A DNA stretch of 64,000 bases from Phytophthora colocasiae. Lineage: Eukaryota; Oomycota; Peronosporomycetes; Peronosporales; Peronosporaceae. Below are positions 10,856-21,376 of the stretch, piece by piece. The notes under the pieces are model-generated. The model searched no databases. It was not told where the DNA came from and was given only the letters and a program-made list of their open reading frames with translations. Where the stretch lies: positions 310,001 through 374,000 of the forward strand of contig JAGKQI010000104.1 of assembly GCA_018806915.1 (NCBI GenBank), given 5' to 3'. Each line of letters opens with the position of its first letter. Position 1 is the first letter of the stretch. The translations under genes and the position numbers were made by a program.

Positions 10856-11234
10856 TAGTCCCACTGTTGAACTGGCTACCGATCCTGCCACGAAAGAGTT
10901 CGAGCGAGAAAAATGCGAGCCTGATGCGAAAACATTAGGCTGGTGTGGAGAATTCTTTCTAGACGGGAGTGCAACGAATATCACCACAGGGACATGGTAA
11001 AAGGGGATATGTTGTTCTCTTACATGTACATGTACTTGGATCTGGGGGTACAGCAAGTGCACCATAGCCGCTATTGTTGGCTGCCACTCACTTTGGCTTC
11101 TAACTATCTGAGTTGAAAGCCAACTGCAAACGTCCAATCCATTAGAACTCCGATGGCTACAGAACTTCTAACCCTCTGGAAGTCCGATGGCGGCTACGGG
11201 CAGTCATTTTGCATTTTGCTTCCTTCCACCGAGT
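10856..11234. other. Spacer between the PX gene and the Fanzor relic
   Basis: This holds the possible 5' exon or promoter of the PX gene (minus strand) and the sequence left of the Fanzor start. I see no clear terminal inverted repeat marking the left end of the Fanzor element. Confidence 0.4.
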
Positions 11235-11859
11235 ATGGCCAAGTCTTCTCGAAAACGCTCAGCTCCAAAGCGCCGGCCATCTAAACGCAAGAAGAGGCGG
11301 GAAACATCGTAGCTCCTACATCCGAGCGTTTGGTTTAAACAAGAGATTGCCACGGCACTGTGGATGCCTCAGAAGGCTGATCTGGTCTCCGTCCTGAAAC
11401 CCCGACGCTTGCAAAAGGAGAACCGTGCTCGCTCGATTCATCGGAAGAAACGGAAGCGAAGCAAAATACACGGAAGAAGAGGAAGAATGCGAGACGAACG
11501 CCACCCTTTGTTCGAGATCGCGTGCCGACTGCTGGAACCTCTGCTCACGTTATGGTTCGACATCGAGAATTTGGCTCAAGCTGAGCTGCCGTCCACGTGG
11601 AGACAGCCGTGTTTGTCGGTAGCTCATCGCTATAAAGGCACTAGACGTTGAAGACGAGGAGTGTGATAAAGATCCGCCTGTATCCAACTAAAGGACAGAA
11701 AGAGAAGCTCGACCAAATGTTTGCGGCCCAGCGAGCCGTCTACAACAAGATGGTGGCTCTCTCGAGCGATGATCGAAAATCAAGACTAGCGTCTCGCGAC
11801 AAGGCAGTAAAGATGACGTTGACAGAGTTCGGCCTAAAGTATCGACCTGTTGCAACGCT

Positions 11860-12087
11860 GAAAAACACGTGCTCCGCCTAAGTTTTCTTTGATCACTCCG
11901 CAGCTCGAACACGTCTTCGACGTATACTCTTCTTCACAGTCGATGACACGACCGCCAGTGCGCTTCATCTTATACTTCAGTAGCTGTTTGAACTTGAAGT
12001 GCGCTTGAGCCATCAGCGCTCTCGCAGTCGGGCTTCTGATCTTTCTCGTTTTGGTTGCAGCGTTGTCCGTTTCCGAAGCAGTCGCAG
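11860..12087 (-). repeat. Inverted copy of Fanzor C-terminal coding segment
   Basis: These 228 bases are the reverse complement of 12923-13150, differing at only one base I can find (T at 11879). On the minus strand the copy encodes the zinc-ribbon half of the nuclease. It sits exactly where the N-terminal and central parts of the protein should join. The near identity means the event is recent, was homogenised, or is an assembly artefact. Confidence 0.9.
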
Positions 12088-12922
12088 ACAATCGACAAGT
12101 ACTTTCGAAACAAGAGAGGACTCAAGCGCCACAAAGAGGTTAACGACCAAGTTCGTAATTCGGCATACCGAGACTTCATGAAAGCCACCAAGTCTTCTAT
12201 CGCAGGTTTCTTTGCTGCTTTAAAACGTGGTGACAAGACAGAATTTCCAGTCTTGAAGTTCAAGAGCAAGTTCGCGGCTTCTAACTCTATTGAAATCCGC
12301 GCCCGAGAGATTGAAGTGGTCGAGCAAGATACCCGGACTGCTTTTCGGTTCCATCCACGATTTTTTGGGCTTGCCAAGAACGACGGAATTGAAGTCCACC
12401 AGGAGCTTCCCCCGCTAACGATGTCCGTTCGCTTGCAGCGCTTGCGAGAAGGAGACTACTATTTGTGTGTTCCGAGACTGCGTACGTTTCAAGAGACTAA
12501 GCTGGATCGGGTGTGTGCTATCGACCCCGGTGTGGTCAACTTTGCAACAGTGTACGACCCCGACGGTCGTACATTCAGCGTGAAAGACGCGCACAACGTC
12601 CTGAAGAAGTTCGAGGCAGTGGACGCCTTGAAATCTCAGTTGGCACTCATGGATAACGTTTGCAAGGACAGACACACGGACAAGGTGAGATCAAAGAAGA
12701 AGAGAGGCAGGAAGAGCCCAAAGGGTGAGGAGCATCGCCTGCGCTACCGTCTCCGCAGACGTATGCGGTTTACGTCCCGAAAAGCGACTCGCTGTGTGAA
12801 TGACCTCCACCAGAAGCTGTCGTGCTGGCTGTCGGAGAACTACAATGTGGTCTTCCTATCTTCCTTCCAGACTCAAGAGATGGTCGCGAAGCATTTACAG
12901 GAGGTGGCATCAGACGCCACGC

Positions 12923-13150
12923 CTGCGACTGCTTCGGAAACGGACAACGCTGCAACCAAAACGAGAAAGATCAGAAGCCCGACTGCGAGAGCGCTGATGG
13001 CTCAAGCGCACTTCAAGTTCAAACAGCTACTGAAGTATAAGATGAAGCGCACTGGCGGTCGTGTCATCGACTGTGAAGAAGAGTATACGTCGAAGACGTG
13101 TTCGAGCTGCGGAGTGATCAAAGAAAACTTGGGCGGAGCACGTGTTTTTC
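12923..13150 (+). repeat. Source segment of the 228-bp inverted duplication
   Basis: This is part of the intact Fanzor C-terminal frame (from ATASETDNAA to GGARVF). It pairs with 11860-12087 across 835 bases, so the two arms could form a long stem in DNA or in a read-through transcript. Confidence 0.9.
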
Positions 13151-13254
13151 GATGCGGAAGCTGTCATGCTGTTCTGGATCGCGATGTGAGTGCTGCAAAG
13201 AATATTCTTCACAAGAACGTAAGTTTGCTGGCTTAGCTGGCAGTTCTTGCTAAA

Positions 13255-13367
13255 TCGGCGAGCCTTCGTCGAGGAGTCCTGTCAGATCACTGATGTTAAA
13301 GGCCCAAGAGTATCTAGGCTAGCTATAGCGATAGTTGTAGTTGGTAATCTAGGTAGACTCATAAGGC
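13255..13367 (+). ncRNA. Candidate Fanzor guide-RNA scaffold / element right end
   Basis: This non-coding block begins 18 bases after the Fanzor stop. It recurs, with small indels, just after the stop of the second Fanzor remnant (minus strand, 31805-31412, after removing the inserted MITE). Shared runs include TCGGCGAGCCTTCGTCGAGG, TTAAAGGCCCAAGAGT, ATCTAGGCTAGCTATAGCGA and GTTGTAGTTGGTAATCTAGG. Similarity stops near 13367. In TnpB/Fanzor systems the guide RNA is made from the end of the ORF and the element's right end, with the guide just outside. The RNA role here is inferred. Confidence 0.4.
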
Positions 13368-13455
13368 GTTAAGTGATCGCTGGATAATAAAACGAGGCAA
13401 ACGCGGCGTAGGGTACGAACATGAAACATTTGCATTTTCCTGCTCAATTGTCAAC

Positions 13456-16400
13456 CTACTTGAGTCGCTGGGCGGTGGCCTCGAGAAGTTGGTCCGTGAA
13501 GTTCATGTCGGCAGTTCGGACAGTCAGATCCACGAAGCCGCCACTTCGGACCTTCACGTGGATCAATCCTACGTGTTCCGAGTTCACTAGACGACAAGCT
13601 GCAATCGCTTCGTTGGCTGGAGAAAACAAACACGAGACATAGCGTTAGAACTTGCATCTGCAGTAACACGCCAACAGGGGAGAAATACGTACTGGTCGGG
13701 ATGGCTTCGACAGTGTGTACGTTGAACAGGTGCATGCGGCCCATGAAGTCCTCGAGTGTGCGGATCCCGCTTGGGTTCACCTTAGTCTTCTTCTCGCACG
13801 GACACGCACCCCAACGTCCACCGAAATCCTGTGTCGTGATCTGCCACGGCTCCAGCTGACGTCCGTTGTACTGGAACACGCCCGTGTTGCTGCTACTGCC
13901 TCCCAGCATGTCCAAACCATTTGCAGGACTCCTTCCCAGCTCAACAGCAGCTATATCCGCAACCAACATCAACCACATAAGTAAAAACAATATCAAGTAA
14001 AAACATCGTGACATGTACATGTGCACGCACCGTTCATGCTCGAACCGAGGCCCGACATGTCGAAGGGGTCCAAAGATGCCGCGGGAGGCGGAGAATTCAC
14101 TTCAGGTGCAGACGCAGGAGCAAGTGGTGATCCGATTCCAAACGGGTCTGCGTTCATGAGCGATTGCTGCTGCTGCTGCTGCTGCGGTGGTTGCTGCTGG
14201 AACATTCCTCCATCCTGAGGAGGTGCCGGGGCATCAAACGAGATGTCAAGCAAGTCCATTTCAACCTTCGGCTGCTGCTGCTGTGGTGGTAGTGCTTGTT
14301 CCACAGGCGGCTGAGTTTGGGGAGGCTGTTGTTGCTGCTGCTGTTCGTTGCGGTTGTTCGATGTACGACGCGATGACGAACGACCAGAACGGCGGTTGGA
14401 GTTCAGAGTCGCGCGGGTGCTGGATCCAACACGGCGAGCACCAGGCATCGGTGCCGGGGCGCCAGGGATGCCACCGAAGATGGCGGAGGCCAGAATCTGC
14501 CGCTCGTCTACGTTTCCATTTGCTTCATCCTCGCTCGAGGGCTCACCATTGTCGTAGTTGTTAGGGGCGCCGTACTCTTGCTGAGGTGGTTGTTGCGGGG
14601 GCTGAGCACCGTAAGCTCCCTGACCACCATAGGCGGATGGTTGGGCACCATATCCACTTTGTCCACCATACGCACCCTGTCCGCCCATGTTGCCTTGGTT
14701 ATACTGGTCAGTCGGATAACCTCCAGGTCCAGGTGCACCAGGAGCTGGTGCTCCTGGTGGAACGTTTTGGTCCGGTGTATTGAGACCCGTAGGACCCCAG
14801 ACATTCTTGACCACTCCACGCTTTCCAGCTCCAAACCCTCCAGTGGGGTCAGGGCCGCCAGAGCTTCCCAATCCAGGCATACCGGCATTGTTGCCACCCC
14901 ACTTGTTAGCTCCAAATGCACCCTGCTGCTCTGCGGGAGGAAGCTTAGTCGGGTACGGGATCTCAGGCTTCTTGTAGGCCTCAAAGTTCAGGCGGTTCGC
15001 GTCACCACCATTGCGACGGTGGCCATACCCTTCGTCCTCGTCGTCAGAGTCCTCAGGCGGGTCGTAAAGTGGGGCTCCCTGGGCCGCAGCCTTCTCGACA
15101 AAGCTGGTAAGGAACGAGAGGTTCGGGTCAACCTCAATGTCCTCACAACTGGCATCCTCCGGGAATACCTCGTTCATCAGAGAAAAATTCTTGGTAAGCG
15201 CAAGGTACTCAAAGCAGCGCTGCTGCAGGTCCGTGCTCCGACTGGTCTTGTACTTGTCCATCATAGCATCCGCCACATCAATTGTGTGTCCCATCTGAGC
15301 CGAAATCTTCGTTACGGCCGAAAGCACGTAACCACGCGTAGTGTCTTCCTGGTCAAATGGACGGTCAACAAGCTCCACAAGGCGCTCGCAGATCTCCTCC
15401 AGCTCCATAGCTTCCGACAGGTAGCCGTACTCGCCAAGAACCCACGCCATGGTGCAGACTAGAATGTCTGGTAGTACAGGGCGTTCAAGCAATTCCAGAT
15501 ACGTGTCCACGGCGTCACGACGCAGCTCCATATCTTGATCTTCGTCTTCGCCGCTGCCTTCAGCAATCAGACGCAGCAAATTGTGTGCTACCTCCGGACG
15601 AACAAGATCACCGCCCAGTTCAAACACATTCGTCATAGTCTGAATGTACCAGGCGTTGCTGGGTGCATAACGCTCAGCACACTGTGTAATACGCGAGACC
15701 AGCTCCGTACGAAGAAAAACGTCCGAAGCTTCACGGAGAAACTGGGTGAGTTTGTCGGAAATGAATTCGACGTTAACAGGATTCGTCATGCGGTACAGCA
15801 AGTCCAGCGTCTTGCGCTTGAGCGTCTCATCCGGGTCCTCCAAACAGTCAATGACGGCCATTTGGTGTGCCGCGGCGTACCGCGGGTGGTCCTTCACAAT
15901 AGCAGCAAGACCCGTGACACCCAGATACTTAAGGTTGTGGTTGTCGCTCGAGATGAAACGGGAAATACTCGCAGCCGCAGCATCGAGCAACGTGCTGTTC
16001 GGGTAGATCGTCGTCACCGTCTGCACGCACTCGTAGATGATAGCATAGCCCACATTGATGCCAGTGTCAGCACGACGCATGACATCGTGCAGCACCTCGT
16101 ACATTCCCTCGCTGGTCTGCTGGTCCGCCTGACCCAGTAGTGCCAGGATCTTCAGCAAACGGATCTGAATCCAGGGTGCAGGGATGCGGTGGTAGTCAAA
16201 CTCACGTGGCAGTCGGTGTTCCGTGATCTGCTTCAGAATACTGACGAAGCTGGGCACAAGATCCTTGTAGTCTGTCGGGGTAGCTTCGGCCAGGTCATGC
16301 AGGATGCAGAGTGTGGCGCCCATGACACTAGGGTCACGGTCACACAACGTACGACGCAGTGCATCTCCCACCTCAGTGACAGAGTCTGGGTTGAGCTGGT

Positions 16401-16932
16401 GGAAGCGGTGGATAGCCATCACCGCCTTCTTGCGGACCAACTCAGCGTCGTGCCGGAGCAGATCAAGTATCATGGGTTGCACAGCTGGCACCATCTCCAC
16501 TGTCACGAGCTTGCAGACTGCCATCAAGGCAGCGCACACCTCAAGGTGGTTAGAGCTCTGTAGATCTCTTTGCAACTGGTTAATGATCATAAAGCGGAAC
16601 TCGTGCGTGGGGGACAAACAGAGACTGCACGTAAGATATCCCACGCGCTTCTGCATGAGGTTGGTACTAGCCGTCATCTCAACAGCCTTGATATACCCAA
16701 AGGACGCATCGTGGCCCAGCATCTCCACGTACATGAGACGGATGAGGAACTCGCGTTTGCGCTTGTTCACGAGGCTGCTGGACGTGCTGGACGTGGCTGT
16801 GACCTCGCTAAGCTTGCGCTTGAGCTGTGCCACTTCATGGATGATGATGCGATCTTCCTCCTGCTTCGACTTGCTCTCGCCGATCGACTTGACGAGCTCG
16901 AAGAACTCCTTGGACAGGTGCCCGCCCGACAT
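13456..16932 (-). CDS. AP4E1: AP-4 complex epsilon subunit
   Basis: Large adaptin of the AP-4 coat, which sorts cargo at the trans-Golgi. Three exons (16932-14031, 13950-13693, 13616-13456) give about 1106 residues, close to animal epsilon. The N-terminal 620 residues are the HEAT-like adaptin trunk: RLMYVEMLGHDASFGYIKAV, KRVGYLTCSLCLS, DYHRIPAPWIQIRLLKILAL, NLKYLGVTGL, APSNAWYIQTMTNVFELGGD, MAWVLGEYGYLSEAM. A long Gly/Pro/Gln-rich hinge with polyglutamine follows. The two small last exons encode the C-terminal ear platform (EPWQITTQDFGGRWG, then DLTVRTADMNFTDQLLEATA). Neighbouring WDR82 starts 142 bases away on the other strand, so the two share a promoter region. Confidence 0.93.
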
Positions 16933-17074
16933 GATTCCAGGTGACGTGGACGATCTCGGATTGAGGGACTGCTGTACTTGTAGTGTGGTTGTATTATTAG
17001 TGTAGTTTTATTCGATAGAGTAGGTTTTAGAGATACATTTTGTAGATAAACCTAGAGTTCCTGATCAGGGAAGG

Positions 17075-18462
17075 ATGGTGGACGGCGTGGAGCTGAACGA
17101 CGCCGTGCTCCGCTCCTACAGCGTCGCGCGCAACTTTGCCCCGCAGGTTAGTTTAACTATTATGATCTGGTTGTTGTGGGGCTGGTGGCTGACTGTCTGT
17201 TTGGGCAGGAGGATGAGGATCCAAACGTGTTCGTAACGTCGCTGGACTTCCACCGCGACGGTGAACGCTGCGTCACAAGTCGCAATGACGGTGTCATGTC
17301 CATGATCAACTGCTTAAGTGGCACGTACGTTGATAAAAGATTCTCTGTGTGTGGGATATAAGTGCTGGATAATGACTCGTGAATGGTCTATAGGGTCGCC
17401 AAGACGATCTTGACTAAGCGATATGGGGTGGGCATTGTGCGGTTCACCCACCATGCGGACTGCGTGATCTTCTCGTCGGCCAACACTGCTAATGACCGTA
17501 CGTTTTCCGTATTGCGCTGCTGTCTATGAATTGAAAATGGTGTATATTCACGACATTTGTGTTTTCTTCAGACCGTATCCGATATCATTCGTTCTTCGAC
17601 AACAAGTTTCTTCGCTACTACACTGGCCACACTGACAGGTACGTTACGCTAACATTGCATCTGATATATGCTCGATACACTAAGCTCAGCCAATTACCTG
17701 TAGAGTCACGTCGTTGATGATGCACCCCACTGCAGACCAGTTCATCTCAGCTGGAATGGATGGCACGATTCGGCTGTGGGATATCCGCAATTCGGACACG
17801 TCGGTGGGTCTTGGATTGCACCTGAAACGCAGTTATTCAAGTTTTACTGACTTATGTGCCTTATGCAGGCCATCATTCGAACGGATCATTTACCGGTTTC
17901 GCACATCTGTGCTGCGTATGACCAGGAGGGTGTGGTGTTTGGCGTGTACACGGACGACCATTTGATTCGCATGTACGATGCGAGGAACTATCAAGAAGGA
18001 CCATTTGCCAAGTTCTCGCTTTATGACGCGTCAGTTATCGCTGCAGTGGAGCCTTTCCTCGCGCACGTGCAGGCTCCGAACCTGAACGCCAAGAAGTTGC
18101 ACGCACTCGACCTCAAGTTTAGCCCCGATGGAAACCAGTTGCTTGTCACGACGAATCGAGGGGTGTTCCTTCACCTTGACGCGTTTGAGGGCAAGCTACT
18201 TCACCTTTTCAAGGAGCATGGGCTGACTCAGAGTCAGCGTAGCGATCCCCAGCTTGGTTGCTGCTACTCATCGGACGGCGCATATGTAGCCACTGGGGCG
18301 GAGGACGGTCGAGTCTTTTTCTACAAGAGCTCGACTGGGCAGTACGTGCACACTGTTCCTGCGGGTCACGCTGGACCTGTGCTGGACTTGCAATGGAACC
18401 CAAAGCGTCATCTCTTAGCTAGTGCTGGAGGTAACTCATCTGTGCTGTGGTCGGCAGCCTGA
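17075..18462 (+). CDS. WDR82: WDR82/Swd2, WD-repeat protein of the COMPASS complex
   Basis: Nuclear WD40 propeller that links Set1/COMPASS H3K4 methyltransferase and transcription termination factors to RNA polymerase II. Six exons: 17075-17146, 17209-17324, 17394-17497, 17572-17638, 17704-17803, 17869-18462, about 350 residues (animal WDR82 is 313). Recognisable blocks are the N-terminal SYSVARNF, VTSLDFHRDGERCVTSRNDG, DNKFLRYYTGHTDRVTSL, SAGMDGTIRLWDIRN, then the C-terminal blades with FSPDGNQLLVTT and PAGHAGPVLDLQWNPKRHLL. The first intron follows a short 24-codon exon. Confidence 0.92.
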
Positions 18463-19106
18463 TCACCGATGAAACGAAAATGTAGTGGGTTACTTGGTGG
18501 TTGTCTGGTAAGTACTTGTTGCTTGCACTCTCTTTTTCAAATGTGCAGGTCGTGTGCACTTTAGGCTATTCACTAGCAGTGAAACTCACTGAGCAAGACG
18601 ATCGCATTACCGATATGCGGCGATTCAGTTCACGTAGAACAAAACGTGCTGCTGTGAACAATTCGGTTTGAAAAGGTGATCCTTGTCGTGAGTCGCACTC
18701 ACGACTCGTGAGTCACGAGCACGTTGAAGTCGCGATCGCCTGGCTTTCGAGTATCGTCTACAGAGAGTACTTCGCAGGCTTTTACAATACCTCACTCAGT
18801 GGTCAACTGGGTGATCATGCCGTGAGTCGAAGAATAATTGTACATGTAGCCTACTTGACCTGTTTGGGCGGCAAGAAGTTAGACGCCGCTCCTTGGTCGC
18901 CAACATATTCTGACGAATTGTGTCCCCACCTCATCGCTAAATGATCCCCAATCTTCGGTCGGATCCTCATATGTTCGAACAGAACAATGCAAAGTTTGCA
19001 GGAGACAATTTCGGCCTGGCTCAACACGTCGTTGTTGCCGGCATTCCTTTTGCAGTTCCCACTTTCGATTCTGCACCGGACATCCAGGCCAAAACCTTCC
19101 AAGCCG
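18463..19106. other. Intergenic region between WDR82 and GH30
   Basis: No gene seen. Around 18685-18722 the motif GTGAGTC and its complement GACTCAC recur several times in a row, giving overlapping palindromes. The rest is ordinary 3' flank and the GH30 promoter. Confidence 0.5.
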
Positions 19107-20597
19107 ATGCTTTCTGTTCGTTCCCTCGGAACTGCAGCCCTAGCCTATGCCTTAGTGCTTTCGCTTCCTTTGCACGTCGCCGCGAAAGACTACACAGTCA
19201 AAGCCGATGCAGCTACAACAGTAGTCGAGAGATGGGAAGGCTGGGGCACGTCGCTATGCTGGTGGGCGAATGCTTTTGGAGACCGTGAGGATATTGCTGA
19301 TCTTCTCTTCACCCAGAAGGATACCGTGACACTGAAAGGAAAATCCTCCGGTCTTCCAGCGCTTGGTTTCAACATCGCACGCTACAACGTTGGTGGGTCC
19401 AGCAAGAACGTCATTGACGACAGCGGTACCGAGATTGCAATGAAGGAGTCGGAGAAGATGCCTGCGTTCAAGGCGATCGAGTCTTTCTGGCTGGATTGGT
19501 CTAGCAACGACACAACAAGCAAGAGCTGGAACTGGAAGGCGGATGCCAAGCAGCGTAAAATGCTCGAGTTGGCCATCCAGCGTGACGTGGACCTCACTGA
19601 GGCATTTTCGAACTCGCCCCCATGGTGGATGAACAACAACCATGCTACCGCTGGTGGAGAAATCGGTACCAAGGATAATCTGCAGACTTGGAACCATGGG
19701 CAGTTTGCACTATACATGGCTACCGTGGTAAAGCAAGCAAAGGAGAGCTGGGGCATCAACTTTACTTATGTTGAGCCATTCAATGAGCCGATGGCCTCCT
19801 GGTGGCAATTCCCAGGTGGTCAAGAGGGGTGTCACTTTGACGTTGCCACACAGAAGGACGTCTTGGTGAAGTTACGTGCCAAATTGGACAGTTTTGATCT
19901 GCAGGACGTTGCCATCGCATCGTCCGACGAGAACTCCAATACGCAGACTCTCTCCACACTCACCTCCATGTCCACAGACGCCAAAGTGATGGCCACGATT
20001 GGAAAAATTAACACACACGGATACGGAAACCGTGCATCTGACCGAGCTCCTTTGAAGGAATTGGTTAAGAAGGTCAAGAAGAAATTCTGGGACTCTGAGT
20101 ACGGCGAAAAAGATGCGACGGGGCTCAGTCTGGCTCAGGCGGTCGCGAACAACGTCAACGAGATGGGAGTGTCAGCATTCGTGTACTGGCAGCCGTTCGA
20201 CGGCGGAGGCTGGGGGCTTATCAACTCTGCTCCGGGTAATATGACGATCGACACGCCCAATCCGAAATACTATGCGCTGGCCCAGTATTCGCGTCATATT
20301 CGCCCTGGCATGACCATCCTGTCCACGGATGACTTGAATACCGTCATGGCCTACGATGCCACGTCGAAGTTGCTTGTACTTGCGACGGTTAACTCGGGTG
20401 GCGCTGCTTCGAAGGTGACTTACGACTTGGCAAGTTTTAAGTCGGTGGCTGGCCCGGTCAGTGCTTGGACGACGGAAACCAGTGGCACAGGTGCACTTTA
20501 CAAGGCATCGAAGGTCGAGTTGTCTGGCACGTCGTTCAGTGCATCGATCCCCGCTGCGTCAGTAATGACGTTTGAGGTCAAGGGTGTTGCTGTGTAG
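19107..20597 (+). CDS. Secreted GH30-family glycoside hydrolase (endo-beta-1,6-galactanase-like)
   Basis: Secreted enzyme, about 496 residues, intronless. The ATG at 19107 is chosen because it begins a good signal peptide (TAALAYALVLSLPLHVAA); a longer upstream frame lacks one. GH30 features are GWGTSLCWWANAFG near the N-terminus, FNIARYNVGGSS, NSPPWWMNNN, the acid/base Glu in EPFNEPMASWW (about residue 227) and the nucleophile Glu in FWDSEYGEKDA (about residue 331), then AFVYWQPFDGGGWGL and a C-terminal beta-sandwich. It probably cleaves plant or algal cell-wall galactans, or glucans. A decayed tandem copy lies just downstream. The substrate is inferred from family resemblance. Confidence 0.85.
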   Translation: MLSVRSLGTAALAYALVLSLPLHVAAKDYTVKADAATTVVERWEGWGTSLCWWANAFGDREDIADLLFTQKDTVTLKGKSSGLPALGFNIARYNVGGSSKNVIDDSGTEIAMKESEKMPAFKAIESFWLDWSSNDTTSKSWNWKADAKQRKMLELAIQRDVDLTEAFSNSPPWWMNNNHATAGGEIGTKDNLQTWNHGQFALYMATVVKQAKESWGINFTYVEPFNEPMASWWQFPGGQEGCHFDVATQKDVLVKLRAKLDSFDLQDVAIASSDENSNTQTLSTLTSMSTDAKVMATIGKINTHGYGNRASDRAPLKELVKKVKKKFWDSEYGEKDATGLSLAQAVANNVNEMGVSAFVYWQPFDGGGWGLINSAPGNMTIDTPNPKYYALAQYSRHIRPGMTILSTDDLNTVMAYDATSKLLVLATVNSGGAASKVTYDLASFKSVAGPVSAWTTETSGTGALYKASKVELSGTSFSASIPAASVMTFEVKGVAV

Positions 20598-20840
20598 AAC
20601 TGTTAGCTCTGTTGTGCTTCGACGCCATAAACCACTAAAAAAATGCACCAGTGCTCGCGGTTACCACTAGGAATTGGAAGTTGCGCTCCGGATACGTGTC
20701 GAATCTTTCACCTGTGAGCAGGAAAGTTTCCTGAGGAAACCTGTAACAGCACGTGCCTGGCTGACAGTCAATTTTCGGTGCAGGGTGCATCGTTCCGCAA
20801 CCTATTCGACTCACTTTTGTTTTTTTGCCTGTCAGCGATA

Positions 20841-21220
20841 CGATGCTCTCCGTTCGAGCGATAGTTCTGTAGCTTCAATTCTCCTGATTTCCCAACATTT
20901 GCAGGCCAATGGCATTGGCAATGCCGACTATATCACTTACTCTCCACGACGAAGGAAAGCTGTGAGTTCGACGCCCAGTCTTCCCGCTTTGGGGCTCAAG
21001 ATTGAATGAAAACGTCGGACCAAATGCCGACATTCAAATTTATGGAGACCTACATGTATTGGCTGGACTGGATGAGCAAGGACTCCGCCAGCACAAGTTG
21101 GAACTGGGACGCTGACGTGAATTGCTACTAAACGCGACGTAGACATCGTGGAGGCATTTTCAAACTCCCCGCCATGGTGGATGACGAGCAACCACACGAC
21201 TGCCGGGGCCTTTCGACAAG
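20841..21220 (+). pseudogene. Decayed tandem copy of the GH30 gene
   Basis: Short pieces in broken frames match the intact GH30 upstream, in the same order: ATGCTCTCCGTTCGAG near 20841 (start), a TPSLPALGLKIE piece (like SGLPALGFNIA) near 20975, MPTFKFMETYMYWLDW near 21023 (like MPAFKAIESFWLDW), STSWNWDAD, and VEAFSNSPPWWM near 21150. Stops and large gaps separate them and the catalytic region is missing, so it is a relic of a tandem duplication. Confidence 0.8.
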
Positions 21221-21376
21221 AACATGAAATTATTCACCCATATCCTGCAGCGCAGTTTTCTTCTGCATGTAGTGGTGATGTAATCGACCAATCAAATCTC
21301 CTCTCGAAACCAACACGAAGTGTGGGGGTCACTTCGAGAAATACCTTGCGCATCGGAAGACATTCCTGAAGAAGCC

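Larger units (their letters stand above)
11235..13236 (+). pseudogene. Fanzor (eukaryotic TnpB-like RNA-guided nuclease) pseudogene
   Basis: The family are transposon-encoded, RNA-guided DNA nucleases related to TnpB and Cas12. Here a basic NLS-like start (MAKSSRKRSAPKRR, 11235) meets an in-frame TAG at 11310-11312. The same frame continues to 11651 with a typical Fanzor N-region (VWFKQEIATALWMPQKADL). After about five extra bases near 11640 the frame shifts, and 11648-11859 reads KTRSVIKIRLYPTKGQKEKL. An inverted copy of the gene's own C-terminal coding then intrudes (11860-12087). From 12088 the frame is intact to 13236: RuvC-I Asp in VCAIDPGVVNFA, RuvC-II region FLSSFQTQEMV, zinc ribbon CSSCG...CGSCH, and RuvC-III Asp in DRDVSAAKNIL. 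Where a Glu is expected in RuvC-II there is Gln. With stop, frameshift, intrusion and this change it should be inactive. Confidence 0.85.

Noticed and set aside
11648..13236. Bacterial IS605/IS607 contamination
   Set aside because: Surrounding genes have spliceosomal introns, and the N-terminal NLS-like and long N-region fit eukaryotic Fanzor rather than bacterial TnpB.
14578..15462. Long plus-strand open frame of 294 codons
   Set aside because: Lies wholly antisense to AP-4 epsilon, has no domain, and mirrors the codon pattern of the real gene.
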